From NCBI GenBank assembly GCA_965216225.1, contig CBDCFF010000031.1, forward strand, positions 1 through 64,000: a stretch of 64,000 nucleotides of DNA. Reading direction: 5' to 3'. A program made the translations under genes and the position numbers. Below are positions 9,601-17,009 of this stretch, one piece after another (position 1 is the first letter of the stretch; every line of letters starts with the position of its first letter). Origin of the DNA: 3107 sp965216225. GTDB taxonomy: Bacteria; Pseudomonadota; Alphaproteobacteria; Rhodobacterales; Rhodobacteraceae. The notes under the pieces are model-generated. The model was not told the origin of the DNA, ran no database searches, and was given only the letters and a program-made list of their open reading frames with translations.

Positions 9601-9865
9601 TGCGCGGCTGACCACTAAGGACGGTGTGCAAGTCGGTGGTGACGATGCAGCCCGCATTGCTCTGGATATTGTCGGGATCATCAGGGCCCACCTTATTGTG
9701 GACATCTGGTCTAACGACGTGGCGCAGAACAATCTGCGTAACGCCATTGACGACTTCTTCTTCGACGCCCTGCGTGATCGGAAAGGGATCGAATTGCCCG
9801 TCGAAGTACTGGACGACATTGAACTCGGGATCATGGATTTGGCTCGCGCGAGGTTCGCGGGATGA
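6650..9865 (+). CDS. hsdR: Type I restriction endonuclease (R) subunit
   Basis: 1,071 residues, a normal length. The N-terminal PD-(D/E)xK nuclease shows D153 (CDIVAF) and the E-x-K of VLVIENKRP (about 164-171). The superfamily 2 translocase follows, with Walker A HTQGSGKS (338-345), the DEAD-type box DESH (438-441) and GFTGTPL. It cuts unmodified DNA at a distance after ATP-driven translocation, in complex with HsdM and HsdS. The start at 6650 has a GGGAGC ribosome-binding site. It overlaps the next gene by 4 nt. Confidence 0.95.
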   Translation: MTFNAAEKFQSQIPAIQLLVAMGFKPLSRDEALGLRGGRQRNVVLDDVLVENLMRINRFTHRDREYGFDLEDAHEAMRRLKPTPDRLKGLRGTNQDIHDTLVLGTTITKSIDGDSKSYSFRFIDWENPENNVFHVTAEFAVERTGTTQTKRCDIVAFVNGIPVLVIENKRPTESLKKADSQLIGYQHEDNIPQLFHFAQLLISMKRSEARYATVGTRRQFWQTWRDEEDTDEVIAPLANRALTTAEKAAIFSGDFSTARTYFEAMAVEGGRAVTAQDRTTHALCRPERLLDLIRRFTVFDGGVRKVARHQQFFGIRRAAETVKQHDVSGARKGGVIWHTQGSGKSLTMVMLGRSLALDKTIRNPRILIVTDRDDLDKQIKDTFKSCDLEPIRATSGSHLLELIRDRAPLVTTIINKFDTALRNSQVADEDPNIFVLVDESHRTQTGRYGGHSQFATRMRRLLPKACYLGFTGTPLLKKEKNTLSTFGRLIHCYAINEAVADEAVVPLLYEGRLVEQQMTGNVIDRWFDKISEGLANSQKADLKRKFSRMDALSRTGQAIQAKAFDISEHFRQHWQGTGFKAQLIAPSKAAAVHFREVLDEIGHVSSAVIISPPDDNEGNEEVDQESRDVVRGFWSRMMAQYKTEDEYNRQIIDAFKGSGNPEILIVVSKLLTGFDAPRNTVLYICKSLKEHNLLQAIARVNRLYEDGETEKQFGFIVDYEGLLGELDSALTTYSAFEGYEATDLAGTVHDVREEIRKLPQLHDQLWDLFKPVRNKKDMEQFEQFLGDESLRQDFYARLRAFSRCLHISLSSDKLLDVFDEARIDTMKRDWKQFSELRRSVQLRYQETVDVREFEPKIQKLLDDHVVALPAETIIEVVNINDPDALKAVVEETGVSEASRADRIASATRRAITEKMEEDPTFYRQFSELLEETIRAYRERRLSERDYLNSVVDLASKVARKDRGREVPEPIRGNDDAQAFFGILDARLTTKDGVQVGGDDAARIALDIVGIIRAHLIVDIWSNDVAQNNLRNAIDDFFFDALRDRKGIELPVEVLDDIELGIMDLARARFAG

Positions 9866-10578
9866 CAGCAGAATGCCATCGTCTGCAATACGGCGGGCAG
9901 AGCATCGAATATCGCGTGGTCAGGCGCCAAAGGAAAACCCTTGAGATAGCGGTGGACCCCGATGCTTCGGTCGTCATCACGGCACCAATAGACGCAAGCA
10001 TCGAGGCAATCGAACAGAAGCTTCGAAAGCGTGGTGCCTGGGTTACTCGGCAGCAACGGTATTTCACTCAGTTTCTGCCGCGCACCCCGGAACGCAGTTT
10101 CATAGCGGGCGAAACGCATCTCTATCTTGGCCGACAATACCGGCTGAAAGTGGTCCCGAATGTGCGGGAAAGCGTGAAGCTCATTCGTGGCTATATCGTG
10201 GTTCAGACGCTCCGACCGAACCGAACTGACATCACGCGCGAACTGGTTGAGGGCTGGTACCGCAACCGAGCGCACATCAAGTTCGCAGAGCAGGTCGAAC
10301 AGAGTCTGCAACGATTCCCGGAGCCCGAAGCATTCCGGCCGAAAGGGATGATTATCCGCCAGATGAAACAACGCTGGGGGTCAATGTCGCCCGCGCACCG
10401 TCTCCTGCTGAATCGACGCCTCGTCGAGGCCCCGGTTGACGCCATCGATTATGTCATCACCCACGAGCTTTGCCACATCGCCGAGCCACATCACGGCACC
10501 GCCTTCTTTGATTTGCTGGACCGAGTGATGCCGGACTGGGAGCGCCGGAAGCAACGACTCGAGCAGATCATGGCCTGA
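9862..10578 (+). CDS. YgjP-like (DUF45/SprT-type) zinc metallopeptidase
   Basis: 238 residues. It has the zinc-protease motif HELCH (201-205) followed by H210/H211, preceded by the family-typical RWGSMS segment (171-176). YgjP-like proteins are commonly encoded immediately after hsdR in type I loci. Their role is unproven; proteolytic control of the restriction complex is one idea. Coupled to hsdR by an ATGA overlap, it is evidently the last gene of this operon. Confidence 0.88.
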   Translation: MTAECHRLQYGGQSIEYRVVRRQRKTLEIAVDPDASVVITAPIDASIEAIEQKLRKRGAWVTRQQRYFTQFLPRTPERSFIAGETHLYLGRQYRLKVVPNVRESVKLIRGYIVVQTLRPNRTDITRELVEGWYRNRAHIKFAEQVEQSLQRFPEPEAFRPKGMIIRQMKQRWGSMSPAHRLLLNRRLVEAPVDAIDYVITHELCHIAEPHHGTAFFDLLDRVMPDWERRKQRLEQIMA

Positions 10579-11645
10579 GAATTTCCGATGCTAGTGGATT
10601 AGCCGAGACGCATGAGTCCCTTTCGGGATTCCCCTTTCAGGCCCTATCGGATAGTTTGTTCGTAGAACCACGTTAAGGTGAATTAGGGTCAGGACCCATT
10701 GACTTTGTTTTGAGAGCTATGCCCGAAAGTTGGTGATGGTGTGATCATGCGGCGTTTTGAATTTGCTTGATCCCGTCTCTGAACTCAACCCCTTCAATGA
10801 TCTCTGGCATGCGGTTGGCGCCGTCGAGCTTTCGCCACTTGGCCTGCGCTGACATCATCAGCTTGAATGCCATGGCCAACCCGGTCCTGCGGCTCAGGCA
10901 GCCTTTGGTTTTGCCGGTGCGGTGGCGGACGGTGGCGAAGGTGCTCTCGATCGGGTTCGTGGTTCGGATGTGCTTCCAGTGCTCAGCAGGGAAGCCGTAG
11001 AAGGAGAGCAGCACAGCCCGGTCTTTGGTCAGTTTCCCAACCGCCTTGTCATATTTCGCGCCGTAGGTTTCCACGAAGAAATCGAAGGCGGCCCCGGCTT
11101 CGGTCTTCGTTTCCGCCTGCCAGATATCATGCAGGTGGCCCTTGGCTTTGGCCTGCACCGATTTGGGCATGGCGTTGAGAACGTTTCCGGTCTTGTGAAC
11201 CCAACACCGTTGTTCCCGGGTGCTGCCGAAGACTTCGCGCAGCGCCGCCCAGAACCCCAAGGCACCGTCGCCAATGGCCAGATCGGGGGCGTGGGACAGC
11301 CCGCGACGCTTGAGATCGAGCAGCAACTCGCGCCAACTCTGCGTGCTTTCACGGTAGCCGACTGCCTGCTTCGGTGAGCCCCGGAACCTCCTTGCGGCCC
11401 CACTCATCCGCGCCGATCAGCACCAGAACGCATTGTTTCTGCTCTTCCATACGCGGTTGGAAATAGACACCATCGGCCCGGACATAGACGAAACGCCGGG
11501 CACTGAGATCGCGGCGCTGCCAGCGTTCATACTCCGCCCCCCAGTCCGCTTTCAATCGCGAGATGGTGCTCGATGAAAGCCCTGCCGCGTTCGGCCCCAA
11601 CAGCGCCCCAGGAGCCTCCTGAAAGTCGCCCGTGGAAATGCCCTT

Positions 11646-11865
11646 GTCTATTGGATTTCCCAGGCATTCGTATCCGTGCGATACGGATGCCACCCCTCGG
11701 GCCGCTGCAGCGGCCCGAGGGGTGGCGGGGGATGGATCGATGATGCCCTGGTCTTTGAGGACCGTTCTCAAGATGGATCACCCCCGCCCTTTCGAAAGAC
11801 CCGAACAGAGAGTGGAGGAGGGAACATCCCTGCCTCGTATGACAAGAACGGGAGACGAAAAGGTC
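11646..11865 (+). ncRNA. Candidate IS110 bridge-RNA region
   Basis: The non-coding left end of the element, directly upstream of the transposase. Elements of the IS110 group are known to express a structured bridge RNA from this position that pairs with donor and target DNA. The region contains strong secondary structure: ATCCGT/ACGGAT arms at 11672-11688 and a 38-bp perfect palindrome at 11689-11726. Guide loops were not assigned; the call rests on position and foldability. Confidence 0.4.
11689..11726. repeat. 38-bp perfect palindrome in the IS110 leader
   Basis: The arm GCCACCCCTCGGGCCGCTG is followed immediately by its exact reverse complement, with no loop. The same palindrome occurs in the second nest at 55416-55453. 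It can form a long GC-rich hairpin in RNA, or a cruciform. Confidence 0.95.
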
Positions 11866-12781
11866 ATGAATGATACCATCGGCATCGACATCTCGAAAGA
11901 TCATCTCGACACCCATCGCCTGAGCGATGGCAAGGCGAAACGCTTCACCAACGACCGGACAGGACTGAAGACGCTGAAGAACTGGATCGGCCCGCAGTGC
12001 TGCCGCGTCGTCTACGAGCCTACAGGACGCTATCATCGCGATCTGGAGGCCCGCCTTTCAAAGACGGCTCACGCCATGGTCAAGGTGAACCCCAAACGCG
12101 CCCGCCGCTTCGCCGAAGCGGTCGGCCAGTCCGCCAAAACTGACCGGATCGATGCGGAACTGCTGGCCCGCATGGGGGCGATGCTTGACCTGAAGGCTTC
12201 ACCGTTGCGCGATGAACCCATGAACGATCTGCGGGAGGTGCATGTCGCCCGGAGCGCTCTCATCAAGGACCAGACTGCCTGCCGGAACCGGCTCTGCGGT
12301 GCGCGCAACACACTCGTCAAGGCGCAACTGAAAACCAGGATGCGCCAGATTGCAAAGCAACTTGCCCAACTCGATGCCGAGTTGAAGAAGCGTATCCGCG
12401 AGGATGCAAAGCTTGCCAGACAGTTCGAGATCCTGCGGTCGATCCCCTGCCGTCGCAATACTCATCGAAATGCCGGAGATCGGAACCTTGACGCCCAAGC
12501 AGGCCGCCGCGCTTGCGGGCCTGGCTCCCTTCGTGCGCAAGTCCGGCAAATGGACAGCCAGAGCGAAAATCGGAGGCGGACGAGCCGGGCTTCGCCAGGC
12601 GCTCTACATGCCCGCCCTCGTCGCAGCGCGCTGCAATTCCCAACTCACCTGCGTCTACAAGGCTTTGCGTCAAAAGGGCAAGAAAGCCAAGGTCGCTCTT
12701 GTGGCAATCATGCGCAAGCTCATCATCCTCGCAAATACCTTGATCCGCGAGAACCGCCAGTGGTCCAAAATCAAACCTTGA
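11866..12781 (+). pseudogene. IS110-family transposase with frameshift
   Basis: The start MNDTIGIDISKDHLDTH shows the DEDD-type RuvC-like nuclease, with YEPTG and KTDRIDAELLARMG further on. Around 12440-12460 (LRSIP followed by C-R-R-N) the frame changes. The C-terminal transposase domain continues in another frame as EIGTLTPKQAAALAGLAPF to QWSKIKP at 12778. Codons of the usual GVG loop are missing at the break. The second copy of the element carries the same lesion. Confidence 0.85.
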
Positions 12782-13298
12782 CCAAGACAGATATCTTGAG
12801 GTAGAGCCACGGCAGCAGTTCCTCAATCGATCTGGTCTTGCGCAGCCAGGGCGGCAAGATCGACGAGGCGAAACGGATCTTTTCGTCCACATTGCCCCGG
12901 TCCCGCACCCGCGGCGCCTTCACTGTTATCGGGCCGATGCCGGTCATAACCTCGCGCTCGGGCAGATGACCATGGCGCACCAGCCGCGCACGGCCATCGT
13001 CCGTCACCTCGCGGGCATGGGCGGCGAGGAGCGTGGCCAATTCCGCTTCCACCGCCTGTTTGAGCAGTTGGCGCGCGCCGGTTTGCAGGATGTCGGTCAG
13101 CGGGTCAGACGAAAATCCCGATGGATCGGGCAACGGCGTGATGGTAGACTTCGTCATGTGGCATATCCTTTTCTCTGCTGAGAATTGCGGCGCGTGAACA
13201 ACGCCATGATATGCCGCCAATCAGCGCCATCACCAACTTTCGGCTATAACTCTTGTTTTGAACGTGTGAATCAGTGTTCTGCAAAACGGAGTAGTGAC

Positions 13299-14056
13299 AT
13301 GAGCGATCCTTTCTGGCTGACGGAGGCACAAACAGCGCGCCTTGAGCCCTTCTTTCCCAAGCCCCATGGCAAGCCCCGGGTCGATGACCGTCGTGTGCTG
13401 AGTGGTATTATTTTCATTATTCGCAACGGTCTACGCTGGCGCGATGCGCCTGTCGAATACGGCCCTCACAAAACGCTCTATAATCGGTTTGTGCGCTGGT
13501 CCCGCAAAGGTATTTTCGAACGAATTTTCGAAGAATTGGCCAACCCCTCTGGCCCGGACGCCGACACCCTCATGATTGACGCAACCCATCTCAAAGCACA
13601 TCGCACGGCGTCCAGCCTCAAAAAGGGGGGTCCGAGCCACGCCTGATCGGGCGTACAAAGGGAGGACTGAATACGAAACTGCATGTCGTTGGAGACTGTG
13701 CGGGTCGCCCTGTCAGGCTGCATCTGACGGCGGGTCAGCGTAGCGACTTCAAGGGCGCGGATGTTTTGCTGCCCAACCTGCCTGCGGCCAGGGTTCTGAT
13801 CGCGGATCGGGGCTGCGACAGCGCAAAGGTTCGAAAAATCATTGAAGATCAGAAGATTGAGGTTTGCATCCCTTCAAGGAAAAACCGCAACAAAACCATC
13901 CCCCACTGCGCCGAAACGTACAAGAGGCGGCACAAGGTTGAAAACCTGTTCGCAAAACTCAAGGATTGGAGGCGCATCGCGATGCGCTATGACCGATGCG
14001 CACACGTATTCAAATCCGCCATATACATCGCTGCAACCGTCATATTCTGGCTATGA
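13299..14056 (+). CDS. IS5-family (IS427 group) transposase in two overlapping frames
   Basis: orfA starts at 13299 (MSDPFWLTEAQTARLEPFF) and reads to 13646. The catalytic C-terminal half continues in another frame from about 13630 (RLIGRTKGGLNTKLHVVGD) to the stop at 14056. The overlap contains AAAAAGGGGGG at 13620-13630. This is the type of slippery run this group uses for programmed frameshifting, so the gene is probably normal and not broken. DDE residues are in LMIDATH, IADRGCDS and KVENLFAKLKDWRR. Confidence 0.85.
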
Positions 14057-14068
14057 GGACTGAGCCTG

Positions 14069-15232
14069 GTCCCCCGGAATTGTACTTTGTATCATTGACT
14101 GAGCGGGTATTGAGGAGGATGTTGCGATGGTGGGACGTTTGGCGGATGCAGTGGTTTTGAGCGAAGATGAGCGCCGTTTTCTCGAGGGTCAGGTTCGGCG
14201 TCACAAAGCGGCACGTTCGCTGTCGGACCGATGCCGGATGATCCTGCTGTGCGCCGATGGATTGGCGAGCAAGGAAGTGGCGGCCCGGCTTGGGGTGCAT
14301 GAACACACAGTCGGCAAATGGCGCAGACGTTTTGTGCGATGCCGGATTGAAGGTCTCACCGACGAATACCGCTCCGGTCGCCCGCGCACCGTGTCGGACG
14401 ATCAGGTGACTGCGGTGATTGAGCGCACGCTGAACACGACCCCGAGGGATGCGACCCATTGGTCGCTCCGAAGCATGGCAGCCGCGACGGGACTGTCGCA
14501 CACCACCCTCCGGCGGATTTGGAACGGGTTCGGCCTGCAACCGCACCGAAGCGAGACATTCAAGCTCTCAACCGACCCGCTGTTGGTGGACAAGGTGCAC
14601 GATATCGTCGGGCTGTACCTGTCACCGCCGAACAGGGCTGTCGTGTTGTGTGTTGACGAGAAATCGCAAATCCAGGCGCTGGATCGCGAACAGCCTGTGC
14701 TGCCAATGGCGCCCGGCGTGGCCGAGCGGCGCACCCACACCTGCATCCGACACGGCACGACGTCGCTTTTTGCAGCACTGGATATCGCCACCGGCGCCGT
14801 GATCGGCAAATGCTGCAAGCGGCGCCGCGCCACCGGGTTCCTCGACTTCCTCAAACAGATCGACCGGCAGATGCCGGACGGGCCGGAGGTGCATATCGTC
14901 ATGGACAATTACGCCACCCACAAAACCCCGAAGATCAAGGCCTGGCTGGCACGCCGCCCGCATTGGCATGTCCACTTCACACCGCCCCCGGCTGGTTGGA
15001 TCAATCAGGTGGAGCGTTGGTTTGCTGAACTGACGCGCAAGCAACTGCTGCGCGGCGTCCATCGTTCAACGGCGGAACCGGAAGCCGATATCGCTGCATT
15101 TATCGAGGCCCATAACGAAAACCCCAAACCCTGCAAATGGGTCAAACCCGCCGACCATATCCTCGCCTCCGTCAGGCGGTTCTGCCAACGCGCCCAACAA
15201 AACTCATGTGCCGAACTTTGGAGGCAGGTGAC
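14069..15232 (+). mobile_element. IS630-family element
   Basis: It begins with GTCCCCCGGAATTGTA at 14069 and ends with GGAGGCAGGTGAC at 15232, with short imperfect inverted ends (GTCCCCC against GTCACCT). A TA follows at 15233-15234, as expected for IS630. On the left TG replaces TA, so the left flank has been altered. A fragment of the same element lies at 57128-57319, preceded by a proper TA. Confidence 0.8.
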
Positions 15233-15245
15233 TAGGGTCTGTTGA
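14127..15245 (+). CDS. IS630-family transposase
   Basis: 372 residues. An N-terminal paired helix-turn-helix region (DGLASKEVAARLGVHEHTVG and onward) is followed by the DDE domain (VLCVDEKSQIQALDR; IVMDNYATHKTPK; WINQVERWFAELTRKQLLRG). The usual stop has been displaced. The last codons read through the right end of the element into the next IS5 copy, ending at 15245. Confidence 0.9.
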   Translation: MVGRLADAVVLSEDERRFLEGQVRRHKAARSLSDRCRMILLCADGLASKEVAARLGVHEHTVGKWRRRFVRCRIEGLTDEYRSGRPRTVSDDQVTAVIERTLNTTPRDATHWSLRSMAAATGLSHTTLRRIWNGFGLQPHRSETFKLSTDPLLVDKVHDIVGLYLSPPNRAVVLCVDEKSQIQALDREQPVLPMAPGVAERRTHTCIRHGTTSLFAALDIATGAVIGKCCKRRRATGFLDFLKQIDRQMPDGPEVHIVMDNYATHKTPKIKAWLARRPHWHVHFTPPPAGWINQVERWFAELTRKQLLRGVHRSTAEPEADIAAFIEAHNENPKPCKWVKPADHILASVRRFCQRAQQNSCAELWRQVTRVC

Positions 15246-16088
15246 GATTCATCGTGAGTTGATGATAGCCGCGGCCAGATAGATCATGGAGGAGAAGCTC
15301 TGATCTGTTTTACAGGCCCGCAACGCAATACGCTTGAATTCCTTGAGTTTCTGGAAGTAATTTTCGATCAGGTGTCGCCATTTGTAGCAGTGTTTGTCAA
15401 ATTCCGGCGGAAACTTCCGGTTCGATCTGGGCGGAATGACTGGCACAATCCCCGACTTGTCCAGATTTTCGCGCAACCAGTCGGCATCAAACGCCCGATC
15501 CGCGAGGAGCATCTCGCACGAAACACCCTCGATCAACTCGGATGTTTCGCTCAAATCGTGGGCTTGCCCAGGCATCAGGCGGAAGGAGACAAGATTGCCA
15601 AGCGCATCTGTCAGAGCCAGGATTCTGGTGGTAATTCCAGAAAAAGAGTACTGTGAGAGCGCCCTGTAGCCTGGCTTTGAGCCCCCCTTTTGCGCCCTGC
15701 CCGTGGCGGTGGACCTTCACGATTGTGCCGTCAATCATGACATACTCCATGTCAGGGTCATTTGAGACAGCGTCAAATATCCGTTTGAAAACATCGGCTT
15801 TTACCCAATGGCGGAAACGTTTGTAAACGGTGTTCCAATTGCCAAAGCCGGATGGAAGATCACGCCAGGGCGCCCCGGTTCGAGCAATCCACAATACGGC
15901 TTGCCAGAAAAAGACGGCTGTCACCGCCAGTGCGACCGGGATCGCGTTTCTTGCCAAAACAATGCGGTTCCATCAAAGCCCATTGCGCGTCATTGATAAC
16001 AAAACGCTCGCTCAACATTTCATTCTCCCTTTTGGAAAGAATGAATCAGATGTCAGCGAAAATGAAAACCCTGAATCTCAACAGGCCC
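15235..16088 (-). mobile_element. IS5-family element inserted at the right edge of IS630
   Basis: 854 bp with inverted ends: GGGTCTGTTGAGATTCA at 15235-15251 and its complement TGAATCTCAACAGGCCC at 16072-16088 (one mismatch). TA flanks both sides (15233-15234 and 16089-16090), within CTAG on each side, giving the short target duplication usual for this group. Confidence 0.88.
15249..16018 (-). pseudogene. IS5-family transposase with frameshifts
   Basis: It starts at 16018 (MLSERFVINDAQWALMEPH). An extra T in a T-run near 15915 breaks the frame (RLF-L instead of RLFWQAV). The second segment (WQAVLWIARTGAPWRDLP to HRHGQGAKGG) then shifts again near 15660. The catalytic end (MPGQAHDLSETSELIEGV, LLADRAFD, YFQKLKEFKRIALR) occupies a third frame down to 15249. 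The second shift may be the programmed one; the first looks like a mutation. Confidence 0.8.
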
Positions 16089-16175
16089 TAGTTCCGAGCC
16101 AAGTTCTAATATTGTGCGGGCTGTTACTTTAAACATCAGAAGCTCATAGTGCAAAAGTCGCGAAAAATCATAGAA

Positions 16176-17009
16176 CTATTTGTGGCATGTAAGGCAAGCT
16201 TTAGCTGCCCCGCCATATACATCATCTAGATCAAGGGAATGTTCTGGTCGCAAAGGGTTGGACTGCAGGCGCGCCTTGGCTTGCTCCAGTCGCCGGTCGT
16301 GCTCCTTTTTAATCTGTGCCTGCCGTTCTGGCTGCTCGAGGTCGGTGAGAGACTCGCCTTGGCTCCAGGTAAATGGGGAGCCGTGTTCAATGGCCGTCTT
16401 CTCATAGAGTTTGGCTTCTTCGAAGGCTTCCGGATGCCGTTCGCGCAACCGCACCCACTCGATCTTCTGCTGAAAGAAGCAGAACGTGCAGCCGCTGCGG
16501 CTGCGCCAACTGTAGTAATCCGGCAGACCCAGACCTGATCCATCGAGTATCTCGATGACACCGGCCTTGTCGATACTTGCGTCCTTGAAGGGCAGTCTGA
16601 CCAGAAGCTTGTCATTGTTCGACCGATAGCCCTCCCGGTATTCCTCGTCGCTGCGGATTGCGACGTAAGAGATGACCGTCTCGCCGGCTTCGAGAAACTC
16701 ACGCACCCATTTTTCAAACGGGCGAAGCTTGAGCTGACGGGTACACCATCGCGACTGGGCGGATGGCAAATAGTTCTTGTAGCTCTTGAGCCAGAAATCG
16801 AAATCCCGATCCGGATTCAGGCGCCGTACCGGTTTACCAAGATAGCCCTCCAGACGGGTGAGGTAATCATGGACCTCGGGCAATTCCTTGCCGGTGTCCG
16901 TAAAGAAATACTCCACATCGATTTCCGGATGCCGCTGGCGCATGAATATCGCGAGTGCGGCACTGTCGCGCCCACCCGAAAGACCCAGAACATGGCGGGT
17001 GTAACTCAT
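16176..17009 (-). CDS. sspD: SspD: PAPS-reductase-like (DndC-related) phosphorothioation protein
   Basis: 277 residues from the ATG at 17009, chosen because it overlaps the sspC stop as ATGA. PP-loop ATP-pyrophosphatase motif SGGRDS (11-16). Cysteines C89 (RWCTRQ), C174 and C177 (GCTFC), and C272/C275 (CLTCHK at the extreme C-terminus) could ligate an iron-sulfur cluster, as in DndC/SspD. The family activates DNA and accepts sulfur from the cysteine desulfurase to form phosphorothioate links. Company with DUF4007 and an ATPase gene identifies the single-strand Ssp type and not the Dnd type. Confidence 0.85.
   Translation of the reverse strand: MSYTRHVLGLSGGRDSAALAIFMRQRHPEIDVEYFFTDTGKELPEVHDYLTRLEGYLGKPVRRLNPDRDFDFWLKSYKNYLPSAQSRWCTRQLKLRPFEKWVREFLEAGETVISYVAIRSDEEYREGYRSNNDKLLVRLPFKDASIDKAGVIEILDGSGLGLPDYYSWRSRSGCTFCFFQQKIEWVRLRERHPEAFEEAKLYEKTAIEHGSPFTWSQGESLTDLEQPERQAQIKKEHDRRLEQAKARLQSNPLRPEHSLDLDDVYGGAAKACLTCHK

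Larger units (their letters stand above)
11643..12796 (+). mobile_element. IS110-family element inside IS256
   Basis: Comparison with the uninterrupted IS256 copy places the guest between CT dinucleotides at 11643-11644 and 12795-12796. The host reads CCCTT-AAGGTAG when whole. IS110 elements recombine at a short core and make no inverted terminal repeats, which fits. The element holds a 220-bp non-coding leader and one degenerate transposase gene on the plus strand. Confidence 0.85.
10745..13157 (-). pseudogene. IS256-family transposase, split by IS110 and frameshifted
   Basis: The gene starts at 13157 (MTKSTITPLPDPSG) and is intact to the sequence ending PWLYLK near 12797. There an IS110 element intervenes. 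It resumes at about 11642 (GISTGDFQEAPGALLG) and ends at 10745. The intact relative at 47772-49022 shows that codons on both sides are otherwise contiguous. A second lesion is a 10-bp insertion (ACTGCCTGCT, 11361-11370) that shifts the frame. The mutator-type DDE core is therefore dead. Confidence 0.92.
10714..13252 (-). mobile_element. IS256-family element carrying an internal IS110 element (nest copy 1)
   Basis: The terminal inverted repeats are GAGCTATGCCCGAAAGTTGG at 10714 and, complementary, at 13233-13252, with small differences. A perfect 9-bp target duplication, TTGTTTTGA, lies at 10705-10713 and 13253-13261. This proves a genuine IS256 transposition into the IS5 element. The length is 2,539 bp, of which 1,154 bp is the IS110 guest. 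Confidence 0.92.
10686..14068 (+). mobile_element. IS5-family (IS427-like) element split by an IS256 insertion
   Basis: The left end (GGGTCAGGACCCATTGAC) begins at 10686. The element is interrupted at 10713/13253 by an IS256 nest and resumes with the transposase gene at 13299. Removing the insert restores a continuous promoter-proximal sequence (ACTTTGTTTTGAACGTG). The right end runs into an IS630 element near 14068, so the exact right boundary is uncertain. Confidence 0.7.

Noticed and set aside
10590..10640. Terminator after the type I operon
   Set aside because: Only a 4-bp stem (TCCC/GGGA) without a T-run.
11689..11726. Palindrome as an ordinary bidirectional terminator
   Set aside because: No U-tract on either side, no loop, and it lies inside the IS110 leader in both copies.
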